The notes below the pieces were generated by a model. The model made no database searches. It worked only from the letters and a program-made list of their open reading frames with translations, and was not told the origin of the DNA. This document shows, in pieces, positions 63,470 through 64,000 of a stretch of 64,000 nt of DNA. A program made the position numbers and the translations under genes. The DNA is from Lacticaseibacillus paracasei subsp. paracasei (GTDB lineage Bacteria > Bacillota > Bacilli > Lactobacillales > Lactobacillaceae). Within the stretch, counting starts at the first letter, position 1, and each line of letters begins with the position of its first letter. The DNA lies in NCBI RefSeq assembly GCF_000829035.1, contig NZ_AP012541.1, forward strand, positions 2,480,001 to 2,544,000, given 5' to 3'.

Positions 63470-64000
63470 TTATTCAGCTTTACGTTTCTTGACCACAACT
63501 CCGGCGCCAATAGCGCCTAACGCTGCTAGGCTCATGCCTGCCGCAGTCGTCCCTTCGTTCAACGTGTGGCCAGTTTGTTGTAACTTAGTAGTCGTCACCG
63601 GCTTGGGCGTAACTCCGGACTTAGGCTCGATCACTTGTTTTGTTGGGAAATTCCCATCATCGTCAGCCACTGGCAAGATTAAGGTAAAGCTAGCAGCTTG
63701 ATCAACACGACTCGGCGCAGACGTATTAACGAACGTGTACGCCTTGTAGCTGTGAGCCGGAACGGTAACTTGAACGTCCAAGACCCCAGGCTCACCATTA
63801 ACAGTTTTCGTTACACCACTAGTTACAATTTGATAGCCATCAGCTTTCCCAGCTTCGGCACTTAACGTCAACTGGATCTGAGCCATGGCATCTGTATCTA
63901 TTGTATCTGCCTTTTGAGCCTTCACCAGTTCATCAAACCGAGGCGTCACATCATAAACTTTCCACGTCGATCCGTTAACGCCCGCGTTAAGCGTGCTGGC
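63470..64000 (-). CDS. Sortase-anchored fimbrial-type surface protein (5' part outside window)
   Basis: The frame is open to the right edge (ASTLNAGVNGSTWKVYDVT PRFDELV ...), so the start lies outside. It shows a fimbrial D1-like N-terminal domain (VYDVT), a PVADDDGNFPTKQVIEPKSG segment, and a C-terminal sorting signal LQQTG (a variant of LPxTG), then hydrophobic GMSLAALGAIGAGVVV and KKRKAE. It is exported and covalently fixed to the cell wall by sortase. Likely an adhesin that brings cells together for conjugation. Confidence 0.8.
   Translation of the reverse strand, partial: ASTLNAGVNGSTWKVYDVTPRFDELVKAQKADTIDTDAMAQIQLTLSAEAGKADGYQIVTSGVTKTVNGEPGVLDVQVTVPAHSYKAYTFVNTSAPSRVDQAASFTLILPVADDDGNFPTKQVIEPKSGVTPKPVTTTKLQQTGHTLNEGTTAAGMSLAALGAIGAGVVVKKRKAE

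Overview
The window looks like the chromosome, or a chromosome-integrated conjugative element, of a lactobacillus of the Lacticaseibacillus casei/paracasei/rhamnosus type. This rests on the rmlACBD-type exopolysaccharide (EPS) cluster, the rpsI, galU and galE remnants, the IS30/IS3/IS21 load, the MobL-type relaxase and an Fst-like plasmid toxin. There is no rRNA, tRNA or CRISPR array. No species marker is complete, so the species call is an inference.

Layout. (1) 1-6.2 kb, minus strand: an acyltransferase translationally coupled to an SsuBC/TauBC-like ABC importer, then an ABC-2 exporter (two permeases and an ATPase). The ATPase gene is split by an IS30 element with a visible 14-bp target duplication. 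(2) 6.2-9.7 kb: a compact locus that looks like a type I toxin-antitoxin pair, two more IS30-family elements and one orphan gene. (3) 9.66-11.94 kb: a terminator plus the last 16 codons of rpsI, then a primase-like replication protein and near-palindromic repeats. This resembles the end of an integrative element that uses the rpsI 3' end as its attachment site. (4) 11.9-21.6 kb: an IS graveyard, with IS21 nested in IS3 and a DUF772 (IS5/IS1182-like) element nested in a relative. Between them are stumps of a glycosyltransferase, galE and galU.

(5) 21.7-35.9 kb, minus strand: an AT-rich EPS cluster. From upstream to downstream it encodes an Alg14/Alg13-like glycosyltransferase pair, two GT2 enzymes, a Wzy-like polymerase, a GT32-like transferase, a polysaccharide pyruvyltransferase, a MenD-like ThDP enzyme, a Wzx flippase, RmlA, RmlC, RmlB, RmlD and an epimerase. 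Together they would make dTDP-rhamnose, build a decorated repeat unit, flip it and polymerise it. The priming transferase and the chain-length/kinase/phosphatase genes are absent from the window. (6) 35.9-39.0 kb: two DUF772-type IS copies; one is the uninterrupted, inverted twin of the copy at 16.8-19.9 kb.

(7) 39.0-64 kb: a plasmid/ICE-type conjugation region. A left arm on the plus strand carries small unknown genes behind long inverted-repeat leaders. A long minus-strand region then holds a toprim protein, MobL relaxase and accessory proteins, an oriT-like hairpin array, a T4SS (VirB1-like SLT/CHAP, VirB4, VirB3- and VirB6-like proteins, VirD4), an Fst type I toxin-antitoxin, an ArdC-like protein, SSB, a secreted Ig-like-repeat protein, a VirB2-like small protein and the end of a sortase-anchored fimbrial-type protein. 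The parts read as one mobile, conjugative, heavily rearranged segment that carries or has trapped an EPS locus.
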